Source: Clostridia bacterium (lineage in GTDB: Bacteria; Bacillota; Clostridia; Oscillospirales; Acutalibacteraceae). Taken from it: DNA of 64,000 nucleotides. The stretch spans positions 1 to 64,000 of the forward strand of contig JAFWYB010000003.1 of assembly GCA_017517865.1 (NCBI GenBank), given 5' to 3'. Position 1 is the first letter of the stretch; each line of letters opens with the position of its first letter. A program made the position numbers and the translations under genes. The notes under the pieces were generated by a model. That model was not told where the DNA came from. It was given only the letters and a program-made list of their open reading frames with translations, and ran no database searches. Positions 55,813 to 63,215 of this stretch are shown here, piece after piece.

Positions 55813-57384
55813 TTGAAAAAGTTTATTTCTTTTTTATTATCATTAACACTTGTTTTTTCACTTGCAGTTCCTTGCTTTGCGGCTGAAGATGCCGAAGAAT
55901 ATCCGACTGTTTATGTTATCGGAGCTCATAAAAATGAAATTTTCAATGCGAAGGATGAAAAGATTTATCCTATTGAAGCTGATATCGGTGCAAGAATAAA
56001 GGAAGCTATTATTCCTTGCCTTGAAAAGCTCGCAATAGGTATGCTTACTGATGACTACGAGGAATATGCAGAGGAATTTAACAGTGCTATGGCTCCTATT
56101 TTTGAAGAGTTGGTTCTTGATAAAAACGGTGATGTAAGCAACGGCTCTTATACAAAGTACTATTCTTCTACAGAAAATATTATCGGTAAGACATCAGGCT
56201 ACAGTGTATGGGATGGCAGATTCTGGTATGACTGGCGTGAATCACCGATTAAGACAGCAGGCGAACTCAAGCTCCATATCGACAATGTCATTTCTGCAAC
56301 GGGAAAGGACAAGGTTCAACTTATAGGCCGCTGCTACGGTGCAAATGTAGTTGCTGCATATCTTGAGCTTTATAAGGAACATGCGATCAAATATGTATCT
56401 GATGTTTCTTATTATTCATCTTCAGCTCTCGGTATTGATTTTATGAGTGCTATTTATTCGGGTGAGATTTATCTTGATGATGTAGCAATTACCAATTTTC
56501 TTAACTACTATGTTGAAAATGAAGACCTTTTTGAAGATGAATCAACAGGTGCACTTGTTCAGACTTTTGTTGAGGTTTTGAGATACGCCAAGATTCTTGG
56601 CCTTGCAGGTGATGCCCTTACAGATTTTTTCAACAAGTTCAAGGATGATTTGCTTCCGTTAGTTCTCCGAAACTCATTTGGTGGTTGGCTTTCATATTGG
56701 GCAATGGTTACTCCTGAGCTTTATGAAAAAGCAAGAGATTATATCTTTGGTACTGAGGAATTAAAGAGTGAATATGCAGGTTTTATTGCCAAGGCTGATA
56801 AGTATCACTACGATGTTCAAGTAAACATTGTTGATACAATGGTTGAGCTTGACAAAGCAGGTATCAATTTCTATAACTTCACAAAGTATAACTTCCCCGA
56901 AATACCTGTATATAAGGGTGCACATACACAAGGTGACGCAGATACATCGGTTTACAGACAGTCCTTCGGTGCGACTGCCGCAGACTACGATAAGGTTTTT
57001 TCAGAGAAATATTTAGCATCAGTTCCGGCTGAAAAGCTTAAGTATATTTCACCTGACAGGAAGATTGATGCATCAACATGTCTCTTCCCTGATAAGACAT
57101 GGTTTATAAAGGATCTTCACCACGACTTTTTCGGTCCCTTACAGAATATGTCAATGGAGATAATGAGATATGACCTTACTGTAGAGAACGAAAAGTATCC
57201 TCAGTTCCTCACTCACATAGGAAAAGGAGATGTTGTCGTTGATGAATTGATTATCACCGAAGGCACAGACGAAGATGCAGACAAAGAAGAAAGCACCTAT
57301 TTTACTGTTTTGATCCGTTTCTTTACTGCTTTCTTCAATTTTATCAGAGATATTTTAAAAGGTGAAATCAGCTTTTCAGAATAA
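55813..57384 (+). CDS. Secreted alpha/beta-hydrolase-like protein with Cys nucleophile
   Basis: A 523-residue protein with a signal peptide (FISFLLSLTLVFSLAVPCFA, cleavage near residue 23). The core has YPTVYVIGAHKNEIF and a nucleophile elbow QLIGRCYGANVVAAY in which Cys174 replaces the usual Ser (G-R-C-Y-G), and a late PDKTWFIKDLHHDFFG segment supplying the candidate catalytic His. The C-terminus is hydrophobic and aromatic (YFTVLIRFFTAFFNFI), possibly a membrane anchor. It resembles lipase- or PGAP1-like proteins of gut Clostridia. TTG start with AAAGGAG; monocistronic between its own promoter and terminator. Confidence 0.75.
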   Translation: MKKFISFLLSLTLVFSLAVPCFAAEDAEEYPTVYVIGAHKNEIFNAKDEKIYPIEADIGARIKEAIIPCLEKLAIGMLTDDYEEYAEEFNSAMAPIFEELVLDKNGDVSNGSYTKYYSSTENIIGKTSGYSVWDGRFWYDWRESPIKTAGELKLHIDNVISATGKDKVQLIGRCYGANVVAAYLELYKEHAIKYVSDVSYYSSSALGIDFMSAIYSGEIYLDDVAITNFLNYYVENEDLFEDESTGALVQTFVEVLRYAKILGLAGDALTDFFNKFKDDLLPLVLRNSFGGWLSYWAMVTPELYEKARDYIFGTEELKSEYAGFIAKADKYHYDVQVNIVDTMVELDKAGINFYNFTKYNFPEIPVYKGAHTQGDADTSVYRQSFGATAADYDKVFSEKYLASVPAEKLKYISPDRKIDASTCLFPDKTWFIKDLHHDFFGPLQNMSMEIMRYDLTVENEKYPQFLTHIGKGDVVVDELIITEGTDEDADKEESTYFTVLIRFFTAFFNFIRDILKGEISFSE

Positions 57385-57426
57385 GCGAATACACTATCTT
57401 CCAATTTCATTTAGAGCTATTAAACA

Positions 57427-57457
57427 CAAAAATCCCGTTCATTGAGCGGGATTTTTG
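57427..57457. terminator. Intrinsic terminator after the secreted hydrolase
   Basis: An 11-bp perfect stem CAAAAATCCCG / CGGGATTTTTG with a 9-nt loop; the stem itself carries the A and T tracts, so it can work in both directions. Confidence 0.85.
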
Positions 57458-57527
57458 CGGATGCCATATAATTGGTCGGTGGAGCGTAGTGACGGCGTTT
57501 GTGGAAAAGAAATGATTATGCACCCGA

Positions 57528-57556
57528 TTGTAATTTCAGATTATGTGTGGTATAAT
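57528..57556 (+). promoter_or_regulatory. Promoter of the cupin gene
   Basis: TTGTAA (57528-57533) and TATAAT (57551-57556) separated by 17 bp, 32 bp upstream of the ATG. Confidence 0.8.
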
Positions 57557-57588
57557 CAACTCGAATAAGAATTTGCGGAGGCTTATAA

Positions 57589-57936
57589 ATGATACAAAAG
57601 ACAAACTTGAAAGATATTGTTAACTTGGTTGATGATTTGTTCTTATATAAGAGAGTTGGTACACTCAATAATCATATGCTAAATGTATTACAGGCTGAAA
57701 ATAGAACTTTGGATTTTCATATACACGAATCCTCTGACGAAATGTTTTATTGTATTGAGGGTGAATTTGATATTGAATTTGAGGATGGATTAACACATAT
57801 GTGCGAGGGTGATTTTATAATTATACCTAAAGGCACAAAACATCGTCCTATATGCAAAAACTTAGTCAAGTGCCTTTTGATTGAGGTGGAAGGAACATTG
57901 AACAATGACAATACAGGCGGCACATACAAAGAGTAA
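57589..57936 (+). CDS. Small cupin-domain protein
   Basis: A 115-residue single-cupin protein. Cupin motif 1 is FHIHESSDEMFYCIEGEFDI (residues about 43-62, with His, His and Glu as metal ligands) and motif 2 is GDFIIIPKGTKHRPI. This is the minimal size for the fold. Such proteins may be sugar isomerases, dioxygenases or ligand-binding proteins; the substrate cannot be told from sequence. TTGCGGAGG precedes the ATG. It is monocistronic. Confidence 0.85.
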   Translation: MIQKTNLKDIVNLVDDLFLYKRVGTLNNHMLNVLQAENRTLDFHIHESSDEMFYCIEGEFDIEFEDGLTHMCEGDFIIIPKGTKHRPICKNLVKCLLIEVEGTLNNDNTGGTYKE

Positions 57937-57968
57937 AACAGTATCTTTTCACTAACTTCTTATTTGTT

Positions 57969-58040
57969 AAACTAATGGTTCTAAAATGAGACGCACTCCC
58001 AAACGAAAATCCGTTCACGTAAGTGGGCGGATTTTCGTTT
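57969..58040. repeat. Dispersed repeat copy B ending in a perfect hairpin
   Basis: 57969-57998 matches 40017-40046 at 29 of 30 positions (AAACTAATGGTTCTAAAATG then AGACG...). It continues into a 13-bp perfect stem AAACGAAAATCCG (58001-58013) / CGGATTTTCGTTT (58028-58040) that could terminate transcription of the cupin gene. The rest of the gap to 58187 shows nothing recognisable. Confidence 0.75.
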
Positions 58041-58187
58041 ATATTATTCATTCTTCAATATTCATTGATGAAGAACAGATTTTTAATGGATGATGAATTT
58101 ACAGTGCTTGTCCTTTTCTGAGCCTTGAAGCACATTTTCTTTTTTATTGATGATATATTTATTTGCATTGCTATATTTGAATATATC

Positions 58188-58216
58188 TTGAAAAAACTTG
58201 TGCATATTGTTATAAT
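58188..58216 (+). promoter_or_regulatory. Promoter of the reductase-ABC importer operon
   Basis: TTGAAA (58188-58193) and TATAAT (58211-58216) with a 17-bp spacer, 31 bp upstream of the ATG at 58248, which is preceded by AAGGAGG. Confidence 0.8.
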
Positions 58217-58247
58217 ATTCATATAAAATCCGAAGGAGGTTTCAATT

Positions 58248-59183
58248 ATGAATAAACCTTTATATCCCAAGTGCGCCGTTCCCGCTTCCGAGGTTGCAAG
58301 AATAAAAGGTTTGGGATTTTTAAGAGATAAAACAACCGAAGATAAATTCAACTGCAGAGTTCTTACAATAAACGGCAGAGTCAGCAGTGATTTTATGCGC
58401 GATGTTGCTGAGGCTGCTGATAGGTTCGGTACGGGTAAACTCGCTATGACGTCAAGAATGACCGTTGAAATTCAGGGAATTCCTTATGCCGATATAGATG
58501 ATTTCATCGCTTTTATCAATTCAAAGGGTATTGAATGCGGCGGCACAGGACCGAAGGTGCGCCCTGTTGTTTCATGCAAGGGAACAACTTGTCAGTACGG
58601 CCTTATTGATACTTTTTCACTTTCGGAAAAAATTCACGATAAATTTTATGTTGCCTATCACGGAGTTAAGCTTCCTCATAAATTCAAAATCGCAGTCGGA
58701 GGCTGTCCTAATAACTGCGTAAAGCCCGATATCAATGACCTTGGCATCATCGGTTACAGAAGACCGGTCGTTTCTGATAAATGTGTCGGTTGCGGTCTTT
58801 GTGCAAAAGCCTGCCCTATGGGAGCAATAACTATGGAAAATAAGCTTCCTGTAACAGACAGAGAAAAGTGTAACAGCTGCGGCAGATGTATTGCGGCCTG
58901 CAGGGTTGACGGAATGAAAATTGAAAATGGCGGATACAGACTTTATCTCGGAGGCAGATGGGGTAAAAAGGTGGGCAGAGGTACGCCTCTGGATTATATT
59001 TTTGAAACCGAAGAAGAAATTCTTTCTGCTGTTGAAAAAACCATTCTCTTTTACAAGGAAGAGGGTTTTGCAGGTGAACGCTTTGCAGATACAATGGCAA
59101 GAGTTGGCTTTGATGCAGTGAAAGAAGCTGTGCTTTCAGATGAAATTCTTAAAAGAAAAGATGAGATTCTCAAGGATGAATAA
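58248..59183 (+). CDS. Sulfite/nitrite reductase-like siroheme ferredoxin protein
   Basis: A 311-residue protein. The first 190 residues are a nitrite/sulfite reductase unit with the siroheme-[4Fe-4S] ligands in SCKGTTCQYG and GGCPNNCVKPDINDLG. Then come two [4Fe-4S] ferredoxin motifs, CVGCGLCAKACP and CNSCGRCIAACR (about 183-235), and a helical C-terminus. The layout is like the catalytic subunit of anaerobic sulfite reductases (AsrC-type) and short dissimilatory-like reductases. It is the first gene of an operon whose next three genes encode a FecB/C/E-type importer, and its stop overlaps the binding-protein start, so the enzyme may act on the imported metal chelate or tetrapyrrole; that link is inference. 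Confidence 0.88.
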   Translation: MNKPLYPKCAVPASEVARIKGLGFLRDKTTEDKFNCRVLTINGRVSSDFMRDVAEAADRFGTGKLAMTSRMTVEIQGIPYADIDDFIAFINSKGIECGGTGPKVRPVVSCKGTTCQYGLIDTFSLSEKIHDKFYVAYHGVKLPHKFKIAVGGCPNNCVKPDINDLGIIGYRRPVVSDKCVGCGLCAKACPMGAITMENKLPVTDREKCNSCGRCIAACRVDGMKIENGGYRLYLGGRWGKKVGRGTPLDYIFETEEEILSAVEKTILFYKEEGFAGERFADTMARVGFDAVKEAVLSDEILKRKDEILKDE

Positions 59184-60117
59184 GAAAAGTACGGTTATTG
59201 CAGCTATAGCTGTTGTTTTGCTGATTTTTATTTCGGGTGCGGTTGAAATCAATAAGACTGAAAGCAGCGGAGAATATTTTACATTCACCGATAGCGAGGG
59301 GAATATTGTTGAGCTTTCTCATAAACCTCAGAAAACGGCAGTGCTTTTTTCTTCGCTTGCTGAATGTTGGATTGAGGCAGGTGGTGAGGTTTATGCAACT
59401 GTAGGTGAAAGCATAGACAGAGGCCTTGTAAAAGAGGGCACAGAGCTCGTTGACAGCGGTGCCGGTAAAACTATTGATACGGAAAAGCTTATATCTCTGG
59501 AACCTGATTTTGTAATTTGCTCGGCTGATGTAGCAGCTCACCGTGATGTTGCTTCTGCTCTGAAAAAAGCAAAAATTCCTGTTGCAATGCTCAGGATGGA
59601 CACCTTTGAGGATTATCTTACTATTCTCAAGGTGCTCACAAAAATAACAGATAAAAGCGAAAATTACGAGCAGTATGGTGGAAAAATAAAAAAAGAAATT
59701 GAGCAGATAATCAACGACGGACAAAGAGAGGATAACCCCAAAATTCTCTTTGTGCGCTCGGGCTCATCGTACAGCTCCGCAAAGGCTAAAAAGGCAGATG
59801 ATAATTTTGCGGCAAAAATTCTTGAGGATTTTGGCTGTGTCAATATTGCCGATAAGGCAGAGCTGCTTCTTGACAACCTCAGTGCCGAAGTAATACTCAA
59901 GGAAAATCCGCAGTATATTTTCGTGTCAGTTATGGGCGGTTATGATAACAGCAAGGCATATATGGAAGAACTTCTGGGCAGGAAAGGGTATGCTTCTCTT
60001 GAAGCGGTGAAAAACGGCAGAGTGTATTTCCTCCCTAAAGAGCTGTTTCAGTATAAGCCCTGCGGCAGATGGGCAGAAAGCTACAGATATATTTCATCAA
60101 TTTTAAATAATGAGTGA
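59176..60117 (+). CDS. ABC importer substrate-binding protein (FecB/BtuF type)
   Basis: A 313-residue periplasmic-binding-protein-like fold (TroA/FhuD class III). After an N-terminal membrane segment (TVIAAIAVVLLIFISGAVEI) without a lipobox Cys, the lobe 1 motif FTFTDSEGNIVELSHKPQKT, EAGGEVYATV, LISLEPDFVICSA and the late NGRVYFLPKELFQYKPCGRW mark the family that binds iron-siderophores, haem or cobalamin. The absence of a lipoprotein Cys means it is probably held by its uncleaved N-terminal helix. ATG 59176 overlaps the preceding stop; a start at 59140 lies inside the previous gene. Confidence 0.88.
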   Translation: MNKKSTVIAAIAVVLLIFISGAVEINKTESSGEYFTFTDSEGNIVELSHKPQKTAVLFSSLAECWIEAGGEVYATVGESIDRGLVKEGTELVDSGAGKTIDTEKLISLEPDFVICSADVAAHRDVASALKKAKIPVAMLRMDTFEDYLTILKVLTKITDKSENYEQYGGKIKKEIEQIINDGQREDNPKILFVRSGSSYSSAKAKKADDNFAAKILEDFGCVNIADKAELLLDNLSAEVILKENPQYIFVSVMGGYDNSKAYMEELLGRKGYASLEAVKNGRVYFLPKELFQYKPCGRWAESYRYISSILNNE

Positions 60118-61121
60118 TGCTTATGACAAGAAAAATAAAAGTTAAATCAGCACACGGTAAAATCGGCCTTGTGCTGATTTTACTCTTTTTAAGTATGTTA
60201 TCACTTCGTTTCGGAAGTGCAGAAATGACAGATTCGGATTTTTTCGGCGGCCTGTTTAACCGCCGGGGCTATGAAACCGAAAGAATAATTTTGCTCACGC
60301 TCAGACTTCCCAGAATTCTTGCGGCAATTATTGCCGGTGCAGGTCTTTCTGTTTCGGGTGTTATTCTTCAAAGTGTAACGGGAAATGAGCTTGCGTCACC
60401 GAATATTATAGGTGTAAATGCAGGCGCGGGTTTTTCTATGGTGCTTATGCTGTTCTTCGCACCGCAGACGGTTTATTTAAGACCGTTTGCGGCCTTTATC
60501 GGTGCCTTTCTTACAACAATATTTATTCTTATTACCGCATCAAAGGGACAGTTCTCAAAAACAACCGTTATTCTCTGCGGTGTTGCAATAACAGCCGTGC
60601 TCAATGCGGGGATATCGTTTATTACATACCTGAATCCCGATGTTATTATGGATTACAGCTTCTTTTCGGTAGGCGGTGTTGCGGGAACAGAAATAAAGGA
60701 ACTTATTCTGCCTGCATTTGCAGTTGCTTTTTGTGTGCTGATAACCCTTGTGCTTTCCGTAAAAATAGATATTCTGTGTCTTGGTGACAGTATTGCCAAT
60801 TCATTGGGCGTTAACGTTAAGCTTCTTCGTGTGGCTTGTCTTGCAATAGCGGGACTTTCGGCGGCTTCTGCGGTATCTTTCGCAGGCTTACTCGGATTTG
60901 TAGGGCTTGTCGTACCTCACATTGCAAGAAAAATAACCGACGGAAGCGTGAGTGAACTGCTGAAAGTGTCGGTACTCATAGGCGGAATTTTAGTGGTTTT
61001 TGCAGATTTTATCGGCAGAACGGTGTTTGCTCCGTCTGAAATTCCCGTAGGTATTATTATGGCTTTTGTCGGTGCTCCGTTTCTTCTTTATATTGTTATA
61101 AGGAGGAGCAAAAATGCTTGA
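60117..61121 (+). CDS. ABC importer permease, FecCD/BtuC family
   Basis: A 334-residue, ten-helix permease. Family motifs include RLPRILAAIIAGAGLSVSGV and LASPNIIGVNAGAGFSMVLM near the first third, and FAGLLGFVGLVVPHIARKIT near residue 260, which contacts the ATPase. The start overlaps the binding-protein stop (ATG 60117, or GTG 60114). It forms the channel for the chelate delivered by the preceding gene product. Confidence 0.95.
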   Translation: MLMTRKIKVKSAHGKIGLVLILLFLSMLSLRFGSAEMTDSDFFGGLFNRRGYETERIILLTLRLPRILAAIIAGAGLSVSGVILQSVTGNELASPNIIGVNAGAGFSMVLMLFFAPQTVYLRPFAAFIGAFLTTIFILITASKGQFSKTTVILCGVAITAVLNAGISFITYLNPDVIMDYSFFSVGGVAGTEIKELILPAFAVAFCVLITLVLSVKIDILCLGDSIANSLGVNVKLLRVACLAIAGLSAASAVSFAGLLGFVGLVVPHIARKITDGSVSELLKVSVLIGGILVVFADFIGRTVFAPSEIPVGIIMAFVGAPFLLYIVIRRSKNA

Positions 61122-61869
61122 GTTTAAAAACATAAGTGTTACCAAAAATAAAAAAGATATTCTGCAGAATGTCAGCTTCTCGGTCAAGCCACACACAATT
61201 ACGGCAATAATAGGAAAAAACGGAAGCGGAAAATCAACCCTTATTTCCTGCCTTACGTGTGAGAGTAAATATAAGGGAACGATTTTCTTCTCTGACGAGG
61301 ATATTTCTTTGCTGAGCTCAAAGCAAAGATCGAGATTAGTTTCTCTTCTTCCGCAAAATCTTCCTGCAATACCTGTAACGGTTGAAAGACTGGCAGAAAT
61401 GGGAAGAAATCCCTATACAGATATAGGCAAAAGGCTTTCGGAAAAAGATGAGCAGCAGATAGAAAAAGCAATTGAGAGTGCAGGAATCGCAAATATACGC
61501 CACAGAAAGCTGACTGAAATTTCGGGTGGCGAAAGGCAGAAGGCTTATATCGCGATGCTTCTTTCTCAGAATACCCGTGTTGTTGCTCTTGATGAGCCTA
61601 CTGCTTATATGGATGTGCAGGTGGAAAAGGCATTTATGTCACTTGTACGTGAGCTTAAAGAAAAACACAAAAAAACTCTTCTTGTGGTTATGCACGACCT
61701 TTCGGCAGCGGCAGAAATTGCAGACTATATTCTACTTTTGGATGAAGGCAGGGTTAGGGAATTCGGAAAAACCAAGGATGTTCTGAAAAGCGGAGCTATA
61801 GAAGATGTTTTTTGTGTGACACGGTATGAATGTGAATTTGAAGCGGAAAAGAGAATAATTTTCAGATAA
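61114..61869 (+). CDS. ABC importer ATPase, FecE/FepC type
   Basis: A 251-residue ATPase with Walker A GKNGSGKST (34-42), Q-loop LLPQN, signature ISGGERQK and Walker B VVALDEPTAYMD, then the H-loop VMHDLSAA. It overlaps the permease by 8 bp and completes the importer. The closest functional classes are iron-siderophore, haem and vitamin B12 uptake. Confidence 0.95.
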   Translation: MLEFKNISVTKNKKDILQNVSFSVKPHTITAIIGKNGSGKSTLISCLTCESKYKGTIFFSDEDISLLSSKQRSRLVSLLPQNLPAIPVTVERLAEMGRNPYTDIGKRLSEKDEQQIEKAIESAGIANIRHRKLTEISGGERQKAYIAMLLSQNTRVVALDEPTAYMDVQVEKAFMSLVRELKEKHKKTLLVVMHDLSAAAEIADYILLLDEGRVREFGKTKDVLKSGAIEDVFCVTRYECEFEAEKRIIFR

Positions 61870-61910
61870 AAGTGAATTAACCATCCTGCTGAATTGTATA
61901 GCTGCGTTTA

Positions 61911-62040
61911 TGTAATGAGACGTACTGCCGTGATGCTCGCCCGAAATTGAACCAAAGTCCGAAAAGCTTGGCTTTGTTGCGCTGAACCGGAAATGTTGCT
62001 TTTTAGACGGCTCGGATTTGACCCCGGAAGATAAAATAAT
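61911..62040. repeat. Dispersed repeat copy D with degenerate tRNA-like segment
   Basis: 61915-61959 matches 40034-40078 at 38 of 45 positions without gaps (ATGAGACGTACT ... GAACCAAAGTC). A degenerate tRNA T-arm-like segment (CTCGGATTTGACCCCGG) lies at 62011-62027, at a comparable distance to that in copy A. Non-coding. Confidence 0.65.
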
Positions 62041-62078
62041 CGGTGGTCCTGGTTAGTTTGATATGTGCATTATAAATC

Positions 62079-62107
62079 TTGACAAAATTGATTGTCACAA
62101 ATATAAT
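62079..62107 (+). promoter_or_regulatory. Strong promoter with internal palindrome before the metal-linked ABC operon
   Basis: TTGACA (62079-62084), 17-bp spacer and TATAAT (62102-62107). The -35 and spacer contain TTGACAAAATTGATTGTCAC, an inverted repeat TGACA-N8-TGTCA, placed where a repressor would block polymerase. Confidence 0.75.
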
Positions 62108-62136
62108 TATAATAATAAACAAAAGGAGGAAAAAGC

Positions 62137-62433
62137 ATGAAAAAGCATACCAAAGTCTTATGCGTAGCAATTTGTGCGGTGCTTTGTGCAAGTGTTTTTT
62201 TCTCCGTGTGGCCTGCTGCTTATGACCACAGCCATGATTGCTTAGGCGAAAACTGTCAGTATTGTCAGGCAGTTTCATTACAGCAGGAGCTTATGAGACT
62301 TGTTCTTTTCGGCTGTTTCAGTACAGTATTTGCTTTTATTTTTATACAGCTGATTGTAAATTGTAATTTACGTGGAGACGGTAAAAAACAAAACGTCAAC
62401 CTCGTTGCAAACAGAGTAAAACTTACAGCTTAA
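62137..62433 (+). CDS. Small membrane protein with Cys/His metal-binding loop
   Basis: A 98-residue protein with two hydrophobic segments (VLCVAICAVLCASVFFSVWP, residues 8-27, and LVLFGCFSTVFAFIFIQLIV, about 55-74). The loop between them holds YDHSHDCLGENCQYCQ, a cluster of two His and three Cys suitable for Zn(II) or Cu(I). AAAGGAGG precedes the ATG. It is the first gene after the palindromic promoter and precedes a LolD-type ATPase and an FtsX-type permease whose outer domain is His-rich, so a role as metal sensor, chaperone or subunit of that transporter is inferred. Confidence 0.75.
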   Translation: MKKHTKVLCVAICAVLCASVFFSVWPAAYDHSHDCLGENCQYCQAVSLQQELMRLVLFGCFSTVFAFIFIQLIVNCNLRGDGKKQNVNLVANRVKLTA

Positions 62434-62471
62434 TATTATCCGCTTTTAACAAGCCTTAAAGCATGGGCACA

Positions 62472-62500
62472 GAACAGCTGTGTCTTTTTCGGCGTATTTT
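62472..62500 (+). terminator. Weak hairpin between small membrane protein and ATPase
   Basis: CACAG/CTGTG with a 5-nt loop followed by TCTTTTTC. It may attenuate transcription into the ABC genes, or be chance. The rest of the 140-bp gap shows no gene. Confidence 0.35.
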
Positions 62501-62573
62501 ATGATGCGTCTCAGTCTGCTTTTTATCGGGCTTGTTTTTTTGTGTTCAAAATAAAAACAAAGGTGGATAAACT

Positions 62574-63215
62574 ATGATAAAGATTAAAAATGTTTCAAAG
62601 CATTTTGCTAACGAAACAGCTATAGATTACTCTGATATAACATTTGAAAAAGGTAAAAGCTATATGCTTTTAGGTGCATCCGGATGCGGTAAATCAACGC
62701 TTCTCAATATGATTGCAGGCATACTGTCACCTGAGACCGGTACCATTGAAATAGCCGGTGAAGATATGACAAATAAAAGTCAGAAAGAAAAAGATAAGTT
62801 CAGAATTCAGAAGATCGGATACATCTTCCAGGACTTTAAGCTTATTCCAGAAATGACAGTTATGGATAATATTTCAATTCTGCGGCTTGAAAAGGTGGAT
62901 ATATCCGGAATTGATAAAGTTCTTGATGCTTTAGGCATACTTGACAAGAAGAACAAAAAGGTCAAGCACCTCTCGGGTGGTGAAAAGCAGAGAGTTGCAA
63001 TAGCAAGAGCTATAGTTAAAAAGCCTGAAATCATTCTTGCAGACGAGCCGACGGGCAATCTTAACTTTGCCATCGGTGAGGCTGTTATAAAACAGCTTAT
63101 GGAAGTTTCCAAGGATAAAACTCTTATTGCCGTCACCCACGATGAAAGACTCGGCAAATACTTTGACCATATCATAGATATGAATCAGGTGACAGGAGGC
63201 AGAAGAGATGTTTAA
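62574..63215 (+). CDS. ABC transporter ATPase, LolD/MacB type
   Basis: A 213-residue ATPase with Walker A GASGCGKST (34-42), Q-loop FQDFKL, signature HLSGGEKQRVAIARA and Walker B IILADEPTGNLN, the ADEPTGNLD-like form that marks the MacB/LolD (mechanotransmission) group, not metal importers of the ZnuC type. Its end overlaps the start of the FtsX-type permease, so they form one transporter. Upstream lies the small Cys/His membrane protein. Confidence 0.95.
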   Translation: MIKIKNVSKHFANETAIDYSDITFEKGKSYMLLGASGCGKSTLLNMIAGILSPETGTIEIAGEDMTNKSQKEKDKFRIQKIGYIFQDFKLIPEMTVMDNISILRLEKVDISGIDKVLDALGILDKKNKKVKHLSGGEKQRVAIARAIVKKPEIILADEPTGNLNFAIGEAVIKQLMEVSKDKTLIAVTHDERLGKYFDHIIDMNQVTGGRRDV

